From Hydractinia symbiolongicarpus (lineage: Eukaryota; Cnidaria; Hydrozoa; Anthoathecata; Hydractiniidae), in NCBI RefSeq assembly GCF_029227915.1, contig NC_079876.1, forward strand, positions 374,001-438,000: a stretch of DNA of 64,000 nt. Direction: 5' to 3'. The position numbers were made by a program, and so were the translations under genes. The notes below the pieces were generated by a model that saw only the letters and a list, made by a program, of their open reading frames with translations, was not told where the DNA came from and ran no database searches. Positions 10,901 through 24,800 of this stretch are shown here, piece after piece. Positions within the stretch are counted from its first letter, which is position 1. Every line of letters starts with the position of its first letter.

Positions 10901-12321
10901 TTGGGAAATGAGTTTACTCCGTGGGTACTTTCTTTGTACACTTTTGACTATACGGGCCGAGTCCAGGATTTACGGGAAATCGCAGGTTTTCGTTTGCCGG
11001 CGATTAAACTTCTTTTATTCAGCGTCTCATTAAAAGTGAAAACATTTTTGAAAACTACAAGTCTCATGCGTTTTAGTGGTGAATAAATAATTTAAAAAAT
11101 CGTTCGAGAAATGAGTTTACTCCCTGGGTACTTTCTTTGTATACATTCGACTATACGGGCCAAGCCCGGCATTTACGGAAAATCGCGGGTTTTCGTTTGC
11201 CGGTGATTAAACCTCTTTTATTAAGCGTCTCATCAAAAATGAAAACATTTTTGAAAACTACAAGTCTCATGCGTTTTAGTGGTGAAAAAAAAATTTAAAA
11301 AATCGTTCGGGAAATGAGTTTACTCCCTGGGTACTTTCTTTGTACACTTTTGACTATACGGGCCGAGTCCAGGATTTACGGGAAATCGCAGGTTTTCGTT
11401 TGCCGGCGATTAAACTTCTTTTATTCAGCGTCTCATTAAAAGTGAAAACATTTTTGAAAACTACAAGTCTCATGCGTTTTAGTGGTGAATAAATAATTTA
11501 AAAAATCGTTCGAGAAATGAGTTTACTCCCTGGGTACTTTCTTTGTATACATTCGACTATACGGGCCAAGCCCGGCATTTACGGAAAATCGCGGGTTTTC
11601 GTTTGCCGGTGATTAAACCTCTTTTATTAAGCGTCTCATCAAAAATGAAAACATTTTTGAAAACTACAAGTCTCATGCGTTTTAGTGGTGAAAAAAAAAT
11701 TTAAAAAATCGTTCGGGAAATGAGTTTACTCCCTGGGTATTTTCTTTGTATACTTTTGACTATACGGGCCGAGTCCGGGATTTACGGGAAATCGCAGGTT
11801 TTCGTTTGCCGGCGATTAAACTTCTTATATTCAGCGTCACATCAAAAATGAAAACATTTTTGAAAACTACAAGTCTCATGCGTTTCAGTGGTGAAAAAAT
11901 AATTTAAAAAATCGTTCGAGAAATGAGTTTACTCCCTGGGTACTTTCTTTGTATACTTTTGACTATACGGGCCGAGTCCGGGATTTACGGGAAAACGCGG
12001 GTTTTCGTTTGCCGGCGATTAAACTTCTTTTATTTAGCGTCTCATCAAAAATGAAAACATTTTTGAAAACTACAAGTCTGATGCGTTTTAGTGGTGAAAA
12101 AATAATTTAAAAATTCGTTCGGGAAATGAGTTTACTCACTGGGTACTTTCCTTGTATACTTTTGACTATACGGGCCGAGTCCAGGATTTACGGGAAATCG
12201 CAGGTTTTCGTTTGCCGGCGATTAAACATCTTTTATTCAGCGTCTTATCAAAAATGAAAACATTTTTTAAAACTACAAGTCCCATGGGCTTTAGTGGTGA
12301 AATAACAATTTAAAAAATCGT
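10901..12321 (+). repeat. 1,421-bp seven-monomer HOR, copy 1
   Basis: Order A1-B-A1-B-E-A-D. The A1-B pair is doubled relative to the four-monomer unit at 10,089 and a D monomer is added. 1,421 is exactly 7 x 203. Copy 2 follows at once. Confidence 0.88.
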
Positions 12322-13742
12322 TTGGGAAATGAGTTTACTCCGTGGGTACTTTCTTTGTACACTTTTGACTATACGGGCCGAGTCCAGGATTTACGGGAAA
12401 TCGCAGGTTTTCGTTTGCCGGCGATTAAACTTCTTTTATTCAGCGTCTCATTAAAAGTGAAAACATTTTTGAAAACTACAAGTCTCATGCGTTTTAGTGG
12501 TGAATAAATAATTTAAAAAATCGTTCGAGAAATGAGTTTACTCCCTGGGTACTTTCTTTGTATACATTCGACTATACGGGCCAAGCCCGGCATTTACGGA
12601 AAATCGCGGGTTTTCGTTTGCCGGTGATTAAACCTCTTTTATTAAGCGTCTCATCAAAAATGAAAACATTTTTGAAAACTACAAGTCTCATGCGTTTTAG
12701 TGGTGAAAAAAAAATTTAAAAAATCGTTCGGGAAATGAGTTTACTCCCTGGGTACTTTCTTTGTACACTTTTGACTATACGGGCCGAGTCCAGGATTTAC
12801 GGGAAATCGCAGGTTTTCGTTTGCCGGCGATTAAACTTCTTTTATTCAGCGTCTCATTAAAAGTGAAAACATTTTTGAAAACTACAAGTCTCATGCGTTT
12901 TAGTGGTGAATAAATAATTTAAAAAATCGTTCGAGAAATGAGTTTACTCCCTGGGTACTTTCTTTGTATACATTCGACTATACGGGCCAAGCCCGGCATT
13001 TACGGAAAATCGCGGGTTTTCGTTTGCCGGTGATTAAACCTCTTTTATTAAGCGTCTCATCAAAAATGAAAACATTTTTGAAAACTACAAGTCTCATGCG
13101 TTTTAGTGGTGAAAAAAAAATTTAAAAAATCGTTCGGGAAATGAGTTTACTCCCTGGGTATTTTCTTTGTATACTTTTGACTATACGGGCCGAGTCCGGG
13201 ATTTACGGGAAATCGCAGGTTTTCGTTTGCCGGCGATTAAACTTCTTATATTCAGCGTCACATCAAAAATGAAAACATTTTTGAAAACTACAAGTCTCAT
13301 GCGTTTCAGTGGTGAAAAAATAATTTAAAAAATCGTTCGAGAAATGAGTTTACTCCCTGGGTACTTTCTTTGTATACTTTTGACTATACGGGCCGAGTCC
13401 GGGATTTACGGGAAATCGCGGGTTTTCGTTTGCCGGCGATTAAACTTCTTTTATTTAGCGTCTCATCAAAAATGAAAACATTTTTGAAAACTACAAGTCT
13501 GATGCGTTTTAGTGGTGAAAAAATAATTTAAAAATTCGTTCGGGAAATGAGTTTACTCACTGGGTACTTTCCTTGTATACTTTTGACTATACGGGCCGAG
13601 TCCAGGATTTACGGGAAATCGCAGGTTTTCGTTTGCCGGCGATTAAACATCTTTTATTCAGCGTCTTATCAAAAATGAAAACATTTTTTAAAACTACAAG
13701 TCCCATGGGCTTTAGTGGTGAAATAATAATTTAAAAAATCGT
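12322..13742 (+). repeat. 1,421-bp seven-monomer HOR, copy 2
   Basis: Nearly identical to 10,901-12,321. Visible differences are isolated, for example aataacaattt before this copy versus aataataattt before the next. It directly abuts a partial third copy. Confidence 0.88.
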
Positions 13743-14490
13743 TTGGGAAATGAGTTTACTCCGTGGGTACTTTCTTTGTACACTTTTGACTATACGGGCC
13801 GAGTCCAGGATTTACGGGAAATCGCAGGTTTTCGTTTGCCGGCGATTAAACTTCTTTTATTCAGCGTCTCATTAAAAGTGAAAACATTTTTGAAAACTAC
13901 AAGTCTCATGCGTTTTAGTGGTGAATAAATAATTTAAAAAATCGTTCGAGAAATGAGTTTACTCCCTGGGTACTTTCTTTGTATACATTCGACTATACGG
14001 GCCAAGCCCGGCATTTACGGAAAATCGCGGGTTTTCGTTTGCCGGTGATTAAACCTCTTTTATTAAGCGTCTCATCAAAAATGAAAACATTTTTGAAAAC
14101 TACAAGTCTCATGCGTTTTAGTGGTGAAAAAAAAATTTAAAAAATCGTTCGGGAAATGAGTTTACTCCCTGGGTATTTTCTTTGTATACTTTTGACTATA
14201 CGGGCCGAGTCCGGGATTTACGGGAAATCGCAGGTTTTCGTTTGTCGGCGATTAAACTTCTTATATTCAGCGTCACATTAAAAATGAAAACATTTTTGAA
14301 AACTACAAGTCTCATGCGTTTCAGTGGTGAAAAAATAATTTAAAAAATCGTTCGAGAAATGAGTTTACTCCCTGGATACTTTCTTTGTATACTTTTGACT
14401 ATACGGGCCGAGTCCGGGATTTACGGGAAATCGCGGGTTTTCGTTTGCCGGCGATTAAACTTCTTTTATTTAGCGTCTCATCAAAAATGA
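13743..14490 (+). repeat. Partial copy of the seven-monomer HOR
   Basis: A1-B-E-A in the same variant family, with a few new changes (tttgtcggcg, cacattaaaaatg, ccctggatac). It lacks the doubled A1-B pair, so it resembles the 812-bp form. The pattern breaks at about 14,490. Confidence 0.8.
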
Positions 14491-16239
14491 AAACATTTTC
14501 AAAAACTACAAGTCTCATGCGTTTTAGTGGTGAAAAAATAATTTAAAAAATCGTTCGGGAAATGAGTTTACACCCTGGGTACTTTCTTTGTACACTTTTG
14601 ACTATAAGGGCCGAGTCTGGGATTTACGGGAAATCGCAGGTTTTCGTTTACCGGCGATTAAACTTCTTTTATTCAGCGTCTCATCAAAAATGAAAACATT
14701 TTTAAAAACTACAAGTCTCATGCGTTTTAGTGGAGAAAAAAAAATTTAAAAAATCGTTCGTGAAATAAGTTTACTCTCTGGGTACTTTCCTTGTATACTT
14801 TTGACTATACGGGCCGAGTCCGGGAATTACGGGAAATCGCAGGTTTTCGTTTGCCGGCGATTAAACTTCTTATATTCTGCGTCTCATCAAAATTGAAAAC
14901 ATTTTTGAAAACTACAAGTCTCATGCGTTTTAGTGGTGAAAAAATAATTTAAAAAATCGTTCGGGAAATGAGTTTACACCCTGGGTACTTTCTTTGTATA
15001 CTTTTGACTATACGGGCCGAGTCTGGGATTTACGGGAAATCGCAGGTTTTCGTTTGCCGGCGATTAAACTTCTTTTAATCAGCGTCTCATCAAAAATGAA
15101 AACATTTTTGAAAACTACAAGTCTGATGCGTTTTAGTGGTGAAAAAATAATTTAAAAATTCGTTCGGGAAATGAGTTTACTCACTGGGTACTTTCCTTGT
15201 ATACTTTTGATTATACGGGCCGAGTCCGGGATTTACGGGAAATCGCGGGTTTCCGTTTGCCGGCGATTAAACATCTTTTATTCAGCGTCTCATCAAAAAT
15301 GAAAACATTTTTAAAAACTATAAGTCCCATGGGCTTTAGTGGTGAAATAATAATTTAAAAAATCGTTTGGGAAATGAGTTTACTCCGTGGGTACTTTCTT
15401 TGTATACTTTTGACTATACGGGCCGAGGCCAGGATTTACGGGAAGTCGCAGGTTTTCATTTGCCGGCGATTGAACTTCTTTTATTCAGCGTCTCATTAAA
15501 AATGAAAACATTTTTGAAAACTACAAGTCTCATGCGTTTTAGTGGTGAATAAATAATTTAAAAAATCGTTCGGGAAATGAGTTTACTCCCTGGGTACTTT
15601 CTTTGTAATTTTTTGACTATACGGGCCAAGCCGGGATTTACGGGAAATCGCGGGTTTTCGTTTGCCGGCGATTAAACTTCTTTTATTCAGCGTCTCATCA
15701 AAAATGAAAACATTTTTATAAACTACAAGTCTTATGCGTTTTAGTGGTGAAAAAATAATTTAAAAAATCGTTCTGGAAATGAGTTTACTCCCTGGGTACT
15801 TTCTTTGTATACATTCAACTATACGGGCCAAGCCCGGGATTTACGGGAAATCGCGGGTTTTCGTTTGCCGGTGATTAAACCTCTTTCATTAAGCGTCTCA
15901 TCAAAAATGAAAACATTTTTGAAAACTACAAGTTCATGCGTTTTAGTGGAGAAAAAAAAATTTAAAAAATCGTTAGGGCAATGAGTTTACTCCCTGGGTA
16001 CTTTCTTTGTTTACTTTTGACTATACGGGCCGAGTCCGGGATTTACGGGAAATCGCAGGTTTTCGTTTGCCGGTGATTAAACTTCTTATATTCAGCGTCA
16101 CATCAAAAATGAAAACATTTTTGAAAACTGCAAGTCTCATGCGTTTTAGTGGTGAAAAAATAATTTAAAAAATCGTTCGAGAAATGAGTTTACACCCTGG
16201 GTACTTTCTTTGTATACTTTTGACTATACGGGCCGAGTC
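14491..16239 (+). repeat. Mixed monomers with D, A1 and F
   Basis: About nine monomers, including an A monomer with tttattctgcgtctc or ttatattctgcg, a D monomer (cccatggg near 15,327), an A1 with ccgaggccagg and gggaagtcg at 15,367, and an F-like monomer with gtaattttttgac. The 14,491-14,720 stretch resembles bases 60-290. Confidence 0.8.
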
Positions 16240-18266
16240 CGGGATTTACGGGAAATCGCAGGTTTTTGTTTGCCGGCGATTAATCTTCTTTTATTCAGCG
16301 TCTCATCAAAAATGAAAACATTTTTGAAAACTACAAGTCTCATGCGTTTTAGTGGTGAAAAAATAATTTAAAAATTCGTTCGGGAAATGAGTTTACTCAC
16401 AGGGTACTTTCTTTGTATACATTCGACTATACGGGCCAAGCCCTGGATTTACGGGAAATCGCGGGTTTTCGTTTGCCGGCGATTAAACCTCTTTCATTAA
16501 GCGTCTCATCAAAAATGAAAACATTTTTAAAAACTACAAGTCTCATGCGTTTTAGTGGTGAAAAAAAATTTAAAAAATCGTTCGGGAAATGAGTTTACTC
16601 CCTGGGTACTTTCTTTGGATACATTCGACTATACGGGCCAAGCCCCGAGTTTACGGGAAAACGCGGGATTTCGTTTGCCGGCGATTAAACCTCTTTCATT
16701 AAGCGTCTCATCAAAAATGAAAACATTTTTGAAAACTACAAGTCTCATGCGTTTTAGTGTTGAAAAAATAATTTAAAAAATCGTTCTGGAAATGAGTTTA
16801 CTCCCTGGGTACTTTCTTTGTATACATTCGACTATACGGACCAAGCCCGGGATTTACGGGAAATCGCGGGTTTTCGTTTGCCGGTGATTAAACCTCTTTC
16901 ATTAAGCGTCTCATCAAAAATGAAAACATTTTTGAAAACTATAAGTCTCATGCGTTTTAGTGGTGAAAAAAAAATTTAAAAAATCGTTCGGGAAATGATT
17001 TTACTCCCTGGGTACTTTCTTTGTATACATTTGACTATACGGGCCAAGCCCCGGATTTACGGAAAACGCGGGATTTCGTTTGCCGGCGATTAAACCTCTT
17101 TCATTAAGCGTCTCATCAAAAAGGAAAAAAATTTTGAAAACTACAAGTCTCATGCGTTTTAGTGGTGGAAAAATAATTTAAAAAATCGTTCGGGAAAAGA
17201 GTTTACTCCCTGGGTACTTTCTTTGTATACTTTTGACTATACGGGTCGAGTCCGGGATTTACGGGAAATCGCAGGTTTTCGTTTGCCGGCGATTAAACTT
17301 CTTATATTCAGCGTCACATCAAAAATGAAAATATTTTTGAAAACTACAAGTCTCATGCGTTTTAGTGGTGAAAAAATAATTTAAAAAATCGTTCGAGAAA
17401 TGAGTTTACACCCTGGGTACTTTCTTTGTATACTTTTGACTATACGGCCCGAGTCCGGGATTTACGGGAAATCGCAGGTTTTCGTTTGCCGGCGATTAAA
17501 CTTCTTTTATTCAGCGTCTCATCAAAAATGAAAACATTTTTGAAAACTACAAGTCTCATGCGTTTTAGTGGTGAAAAAATAATTTAAAAATTCGTTCGGG
17601 AAATGAGTTTACTCACTGGGTACTTTCCTTGTATACTTTTGACTATACGGGCCGACTCCGGGATTTACGGGAAATTGCGGGTTTTCGTTTGCCGGCGATT
17701 AAACATCTTTTATTCAGCGTCTCATCAAAAATGAAAACATTTTTAAAAACTACAAGTCCCATGGGCTTTAGTGGTGAAATAATAATTTAAAAAATCGTTT
17801 GGGAAATGAGTTTACTCCCTGGGTACTTTCTTTGTATACTTTTGACTATACGGGCCGAGTCCAGGATTTACGGGAAATCGCAGGTTTTCGTTTGCCGGCG
17901 ATTAAACTTCTTTTATTCAGCGTCTCATTAAAAATGAAAACATTTTTGAAAACTACAAGTCTCATGCGTTTTAGTGGTGAAAAAATAATTTAAAAAATCG
18001 TTCGGGAAATGAGTTTACTCCCTGGGTACTTTCTTTGTAAACTTTTGACTATACGGGCCAAGCCGGGATTTACGGGAAATCGCAGGTTTACGTTTGCCGG
18101 CGATTAAACTTCTTTTATTCAGCGTCTCATCAAAAATGAAAACATTTTTAAAAACTACAAGTCTTATGCGTTTTAGTGGTGAAAAAATAATTTAAAAATT
18201 CGTTGGAGAAATGAGTTTACACCCTGGGTACTTTCTTTGTATACTTTTGACTATACGGCCCGAGTC
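16240..18266 (+). repeat. 2,027-bp ten-monomer unit, copy 1
   Basis: Tandem partner of 18,267-20,293. Shared markers 2,027 bp apart include gattaatcttc at 16,281/18,308, a short ggtgaaaaaaaattt linker at 16,555/18,582, agccccgagtttac, acgggtcgag, gaaaatatttttg and cgttggagaaatg at 18,201/20,228. It contains B, C, E, A, D, A1 and F monomers. Confidence 0.85.
18002..18203 (+). repeat. Reference monomer, type F
   Basis: Type F is a 202-bp monomer with gtaaacttttgac, a one-base deletion in ccaagccgggattta, often ggtttacgtttgcc, and acaagtcttatgcg. It combines B-like (ccaag) and A-like (ttttgac, cttctttt) features and is probably a recombinant of the two subfamilies. It follows A1 in several higher-order units, for example 2,379, 15,570, 20,029, 23,274, 38,882, 43,136 and 44,150. 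Confidence 0.75.
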
Positions 18267-20293
18267 CGGGATTTACGGGAAATCGCAGGTTTTTGTTTGC
18301 CGGCGATTAATCTTCTTTTATTCAGCGTCTCATCAAAAATGAAAACATTTTTGAAAACTACAAGTCTCATGCGTTTTAGTGGTGAAAAAATAATTTAAAA
18401 ATTCGTTCGGGAAATGAGTTTACTCACAGGGTACTTTCTTTGTATACATTCGACTATACGGGCCAAGCCCTGGATTTACGGGAAATCGCGGGTTTTCGTT
18501 TGCCGGCGATTAAACCTCTTTCATTAAGCGTCTCATCAAAAATGAAAACATTTTTAAAAACTACAAGTCTCATGCGTTTTAGTGGTGAAAAAAAATTTAA
18601 AAAATCGTTCGGGAAATGAGTTTACTCCCTGGGTACTTTCTTTGTATACATTCGACTATACGGGCCAAGCCCCGAGTTTACGGGAAAACGCGGGATTTCG
18701 TTTGCCGGCGATTAAACCTCTTTCATTAAGCGTCTCATCAAAAATGAAAACATTTTTGAAAACTACAAGTCTCATGCGTTTTAGTGTTGAAAAAATAATT
18801 TAAAAAATCGTTCTGGAAATGAGTTTACTCCCTGGGTACTTTCTTTGTATACATTCGACTATACGGGCCAAGCCCGGGATTTACGGGAAATCGCGGGTTT
18901 TCGTTTGCCGGTGATTAAACCTCTTTCATTAAGCGTCTCATCAAAAATGAAAACATTTTTGAAAACTATAAGTCTCATGCGTTTTAGTGGTGAAAAAAAA
19001 ATTTAAAAAATCGTTCGGGAAATGAGTTTACTCCCTGGGTACTTTCTTTGTATACATTTGACTATACGGGCCAAGCCCCGGATTTACGGAAAACGCGGGA
19101 TTTCGTTTGCCGGCGATTAAACCTCTTTCATTAAGCGTCTCATCAAAAAGGAAAAAATTTTTGAAAACTACAAGTCTCATGCGTTTTAGTGGTGGAAAAA
19201 TAATTTAAAAAATCGTTCGGGAAAAGAGTTTACTCCCTGGGTACTTTCTTTGTATACTTTTGACTATACGGGTCGAGTCCGGGATTTACGGGAAATCGCA
19301 GGTTTTCGTTTGCCGGCGATTAAACTTCTTATATTCAGCGTCACATCAAAAATGAAAATATTTTTGAAAACTACAAGTCTCATGCGTTTTAGTGGTGAAA
19401 AAATAATTTAAAAAATCGTTCGAGAAATGAGTTTACACCCTGGGTACTTTCTTTGTATACTTTTGACTATACGGCCCGAGTCCGGGATTTACGGGAAATC
19501 GCAGGTTTTCGTTTGCCGGCGATTAAACTTCTTTTATTCAGCGTCTCATCAAAAATGAAAACATTTTTGAAAACTACAAGTCTCATGCGTTTTAGTGGTG
19601 AAAAAATAATTTAAAAATTCGTTCGGGAAATGAGTTTACTCACTGGGTACTTTCCTTGTATACTTTTGACTATACGGGCCGAGTCCGGGATTTACGGGAA
19701 ATTGCGGGTTTTCGTTTGCCGGCGATTAAACATCTTTTATTCAGCGTCTCATCAAAAATGAAAACATTTTTAAAAACTACAAGTCCCATGGGCTTTAGTG
19801 GTGAAATAATAATTTAAAAAATCGTTTGGGAAATGAGTTTCCTCCCTGGGTACTTTCTTTGTATACTTTTGACTATACGGGCCGAGTCCAGGATTTACGG
19901 GAAATCGCAGGTTTTCGTTTGCCGGCGATTAAACTTCTTTTATTCAGCGTCTCATTAAAAATGAAAACATTTTTGAAAACTACAAGTCTCATGCGTTTTA
20001 GTGATGAAAAAATAATTTAAAAAATCGTTCGGGAAATGAGTTTACTCCCTGGGTACTTTCTTTGTAAACTTTTGACTATACGGGCCAAGCCGGGATTTAC
20101 GGGAAATCGCAGGTTTACGTTTGCCGGCGATTAAACTTCTTTTATTCAGCGTCTCATCAAAAATGAAAACATTTTTAAAAACTACAAGTCTTATGCGTTT
20201 TAGTGGTGAAAAAATAATTTAAAAATTCGTTGGAGAAATGAGTTTACACCCTGGGTACTTTCTTTGTATACTTTTGACTATACGGCCCGAGTC
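18267..20293 (+). repeat. 2,027-bp ten-monomer unit, copy 2
   Basis: Close copy of 16,240-18,266. Single-base differences include tttggatac (copy 1) versus tttgtatac (copy 2) near 16,617/18,644 and tccctggg versus tccctggg preceded by tttcc in A1 at 19,826. From about 18,560 this copy is also part of the 3,245-bp unit. Confidence 0.85.
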
Positions 20294-21804
20294 CGGGATT
20301 TACGGGAAATCGCAAGTTTTCGTTTGCCGGCGATTAAACTTCTTTTATTCAGCGTCTCATCAAAAATGAAAACATTTTTGAAAACTACAAGTCTCATGCG
20401 TTTTAGTGGTGAAAAAATAATTTAAAAATTCGTTCGGGAAATGAGTTTACTCACTGGGTACTTTCCTTGTATACTTTTGACTATACGGGCCGAGTCCGGG
20501 ATTTACGGGAAATTGCGGGTTTTCGTTTGCCGGCGATTAAACATCTTTTATTCAGCGTCTCATCAAAAATGAAAACATTTTTAAAAACTACAAGTCCCAT
20601 GGGCTTTAGTGGTGAAATAATAATTTAAAAAATCGTTTGGGAAATGAGTTTACTCCCTGGGTACTTTCTTTGTATACTTTTGACTATACGGGCCGAGTCC
20701 AGGATTTACGGGAAATCGCAGGTTTTCGTTTGCCGGCGATTAAACTTCTTTTATTCAGCGTCTCATTAAAAATGAAAACGGTTTTGAAAACTACAAGTCT
20801 CATGCGTTTTAGTGGTGAAAAAATAATCTAAAAAATCGTTCGGGAAATGAGTTTACTCCCTGGGTACTTTCCTTGTATACTTTTGACTATACGGGCCAAG
20901 CCGGGATTTACGGGAAATCGCGGGTTTACGTTTGCCGGCGATTAAACTTCTTTTATTCAGCGTCTCATCAAAAATGAAAACATTTTTAAAAACTACAAGT
21001 CCTATGCGTTTTAGTGGTGAAAAAATAATTTAAAAATTCGTTCGGGAAATAAGTTTACTCTCTGGGTACTTTCCTTGTATACTTTTGACTATACGGGCCG
21101 AGTCCGGGATTTACGGGAAATCGCAGGTTTTCGTTTGCCGGCGATTAAACTTCTTATATTCTGCGTCTCATCAAAATTGAAAACATTTTTGAAAACTACA
21201 AGTCTCATGCGTTTTAGTGGTGAAAAAATAATTTAAAAAATCGTTCGGGAAATGAGTTTACACCTTGGGTACTTTATTTGTATACTTTTGACTATACGGG
21301 CCGAGTCCGGGATTTACGGGAAATCGCAGGTTTTCGTTTGCCGGCGATTAAACTTCTTTTAATCAGCCTCTCATCAAAAATGAAAACATTTTTGAAAACT
21401 ACAAGTCTGATGCGTTTTAGTGGTGAAAAAATAAATTAAAAAATTCGTTCGGGAAATGAGTTTACTCACTGGGTACTTTCCTTGTATACTTTTGATTATA
21501 CGGGCCAAGCCCGGGATTTACGGGAAATCGCGGGTTTTCGTTTGCCGGTGATTAAAACTCTTTCATTAAGCGTCTCATCAAAAATGAAAACATTTTTGAA
21601 AACTACAAGTCTCATGCGTTTTAGTGGTGAATAAATAATTTAAAAAATCGTTCGGGAAATGAGTTTACTCCCTGGGTACTTTTTTTGTATACTTTTGACT
21701 ATACGGGCCGAGTCCGGGATTTACGGGAAATCGCAGGTTTTCGTGTGCCGGCGATTAAACTTCTTATATTCAGCGTCACATCAAAAATGAAAACATTTTT
21801 GAAA
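18560..21804 (+). repeat. 3,245-bp sixteen-monomer unit, copy 1
   Basis: Matches 21,805-25,049 at a constant distance of 3,245 bp. Markers include the short-linker monomer at 18,582/21,827, A1 with tttcctccctggg at 19,826/23,071, gcaagttttcg near 20,313/23,558, aaaacggttttg near 20,777/24,022, tttaatcagcctctc near 21,365/24,610 and cgtgtgccgg near 21,743/24,988. Confidence 0.87.
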
Positions 21805-24800
21805 ACTACAAGTCTCATGCGTTTTAGTGGTGAAAAAAAATTTAAAAAATCGTTCGGGAAATGAGTTTACTCCCTGGGTACTTTCTTTGTATACATTCGA
21901 CTATACGGGCCAAGCCCCGAGTTTACGGGAAAACACGGGATTTCGTTTGCCGGCGATTAAACCTCTTTCATTAAGCGTCTCATCAAAAATGAAAACATTT
22001 TTGAAAACTACAAGTCTCATGCGTTTTAGTGTTGAAAAAATAATTTAAAAAATCGTTCTGGAAATGAGTTTACTCCCTGGGTACTTTCTTTGTATACATT
22101 CGACTATACGGGCCAAGCCCGGGATTTACGGGAAATCGCGGGTTTTCGTTTGCCGGTGATTAAACCTCTTTCATTAAGCGTCTCATCAAAAATGAAAACA
22201 TTTTTGAAAACTATAAGTCTCATGCGTTTTAGTGGTGAAAAAAAAATTTAAAAAATCGTTCGGGAAATGAGTTTACTCCCTGGGTACTTTCTTTGTATAC
22301 ATTTGACTATACGGGCCAAGCCCCGGATTTACGGAAAACGCGGGATTTCGTTTGCCGGCGATTAAACCTCTTTCATTAAGCGTCTCATCAAAAAGGAAAA
22401 AATTTTTGAAAACTACAAGTCTCATGCGTTTTAGTGGTGGAAAAATAATTTAAAAAATCGTTCGGGAAAAGAGTTTACTCCCTGGGTACTTTCTTTGTAT
22501 ACTTTTGACTATACGGGTCGAGTCCGGGATTTACGGGAAATCGCAGGTTTTCGTTTGCCGGCGATTAAACTTCTTATATTCAGCGTCACATCAAAAATGA
22601 AAATATTTTTGAAAACTACAAGTCTCATGCGTTTTAGTGGTGAAAAAATAATTTAAAAAATCGTTCGAGAAATGAGTTTACACCCTGGGTACTTTCTTTG
22701 TATACTTTTGACTATACGGCCCGAGTCCGGGATTTACGGGAAATCGCAGGTTTTCGTTTGCCGGCGATTAAACTTCTTTTATTCAGCGTCTCATCAAAAA
22801 TGAAAACATTTTTGAAAACTACAAGTCTCATGCGTTTTAGTGGTGAAAAAATAATTTAAAAATTCGTTCGGGAAATGAGTTTACTCACTGGGTACTTTCC
22901 TTGTATACTTTTGACTATACGGGCCGAGTCCGGGATTTACGGGAAATTGCGGGTTTTCGTTTGCCGGCGATTAAACATCTTTTATTCAGCGTCTCATCAA
23001 AAATGAAAACATTTTTAAAAACTACAAGTCCCATGGGCTTTAGTGGTGAAATAATAATTTAAAAAATCGTTTGGGAAATGAGTTTCCTCCCTGGGTACTT
23101 TCTTTGTATACTTTTGACTATACGGGCCGAGTCCAGGATTTACGGGAAATCGCAGGTTTTCGTTTGCCGGCGATTAAACTTCTTTTATTCAGCGTCTCAT
23201 TAAAAATGAAAACATTTTTGAAAACTACAAGTCTCATGCGTTTTAGTGGTGAAAAAATAATTTAAAAAATCGTTCGGGAAATGAGTTTACTCCCTGGGTA
23301 CTTTCTTTGTAAACTTTTGACTATACGGGCCAAGCCGGGATTTACGGGAAATCGCAGGTTTACGTTTGCCGGCGATTAAACTTCTTTTATTCAGCGTCTC
23401 ATCAAAAATGAAAACATTTTTAAAAACTACAAGTCTTATGCGTTTTAGTGGTGAAAAAATAATTTAAAAATTCGTTGGAGAAATGAGTTTACACCCTGGG
23501 TACTTTCTTTGTATACTTTTGACTATACGGCCCGAGTCCGGGATTTACGGGAAATCGCAAGTTTTCGTTTGCCGGCGATTAAACTTCTTTTATTCAGCGT
23601 CTCATCAAAAATGAAAACATTTTTGAAAACTACAAGTCTCATGCGTTTTAGTGGTGAAAAAATAATTTAAAAATTCGTTCGGGAAATGAGTTTACTCACT
23701 GGGTACTTTCCTTGTATACTTTTGACTATACGGGCCGAGTCCGGGATTTACGGGAAATTGCGGGTTTTCGTTTGCCGGCGATTAAACATCTTTTATTCAG
23801 CGTCTCATCAAAAATGAAAACATTTTTAAAAACTACAAGTCCCATGGGCTTTAGTGGTGAAATAATAATTTAAAAAATCGTTTGGGAAATGAGTTTACTC
23901 CCTGGGTACTTTCTTTGTATACTTTTGACTATACGGGCCGAGTCCAGGATTTACGGGAAATCGCAGGTTTTCGTTTGCCGGCGATTAAACTTCTTTTATT
24001 CAGCGTCTCATTAAAAATGAAAACGGTTTTGAAAACTACAAGTCTCATGCGTTTTAGTGGTGAAAAAATAATCTAAAAAATCGTTCGGGAAATGAGTTTA
24101 CTCCCTGGGTACTTTCTTTGTAAACTTTTGACTATACGGGCCAAGCCGGGATTTACGGGAAATCGCGGGTTTACGTTTGCCGGCGATTAAACTTCTTTTA
24201 TTCAGCGTCTCATCAAAAATGAAAACATTTTTAAAAACTACAAGTCCTATGCGTTTTAGTGGTGAAAAAATAATTTAAAAATTCGTTCGGGAAATAAGTT
24301 TACTCTCTGGGTACTTTCCTTGTATACTTTTGACTATACGGGCCGAGTCCGGGATTTACGGGAAATCGCAGGTTTTCGTTTGCCGGCGATTAAACTTCTT
24401 ATATTCTGCGTCTCATCAAAATTGAAAACATTTTTGAAAACTACAAGTCTCATGCGTTTTAGTGGTGAAAAAATAATTTAAAAAATCGTTCGGGAAATGA
24501 GTTTACACCTTGGGTACTTTATTTGTATACTTTTGACTATACGGGCCGAGTCCGGGATTTACGGGAAATCGCAGGTTTTCGTTTGCCGGCGATTAAACTT
24601 CTTTTAATCAGCCTCTCATCAAAAATGAAAACATTTTTGAAAACTACAAGTCTGATGCGTTTTAGTGGTGAAAAAATAAATTAAAAAATTCGTTCGGGAA
24701 ATGAGTTTACTCACTGGGTACTTTCCTTGTATACTTTTGATTATACGGGCCAAGCCCGGGATTTACGGGAAATCGCGGGTTTTCGTTTGCCGGTGATTAA

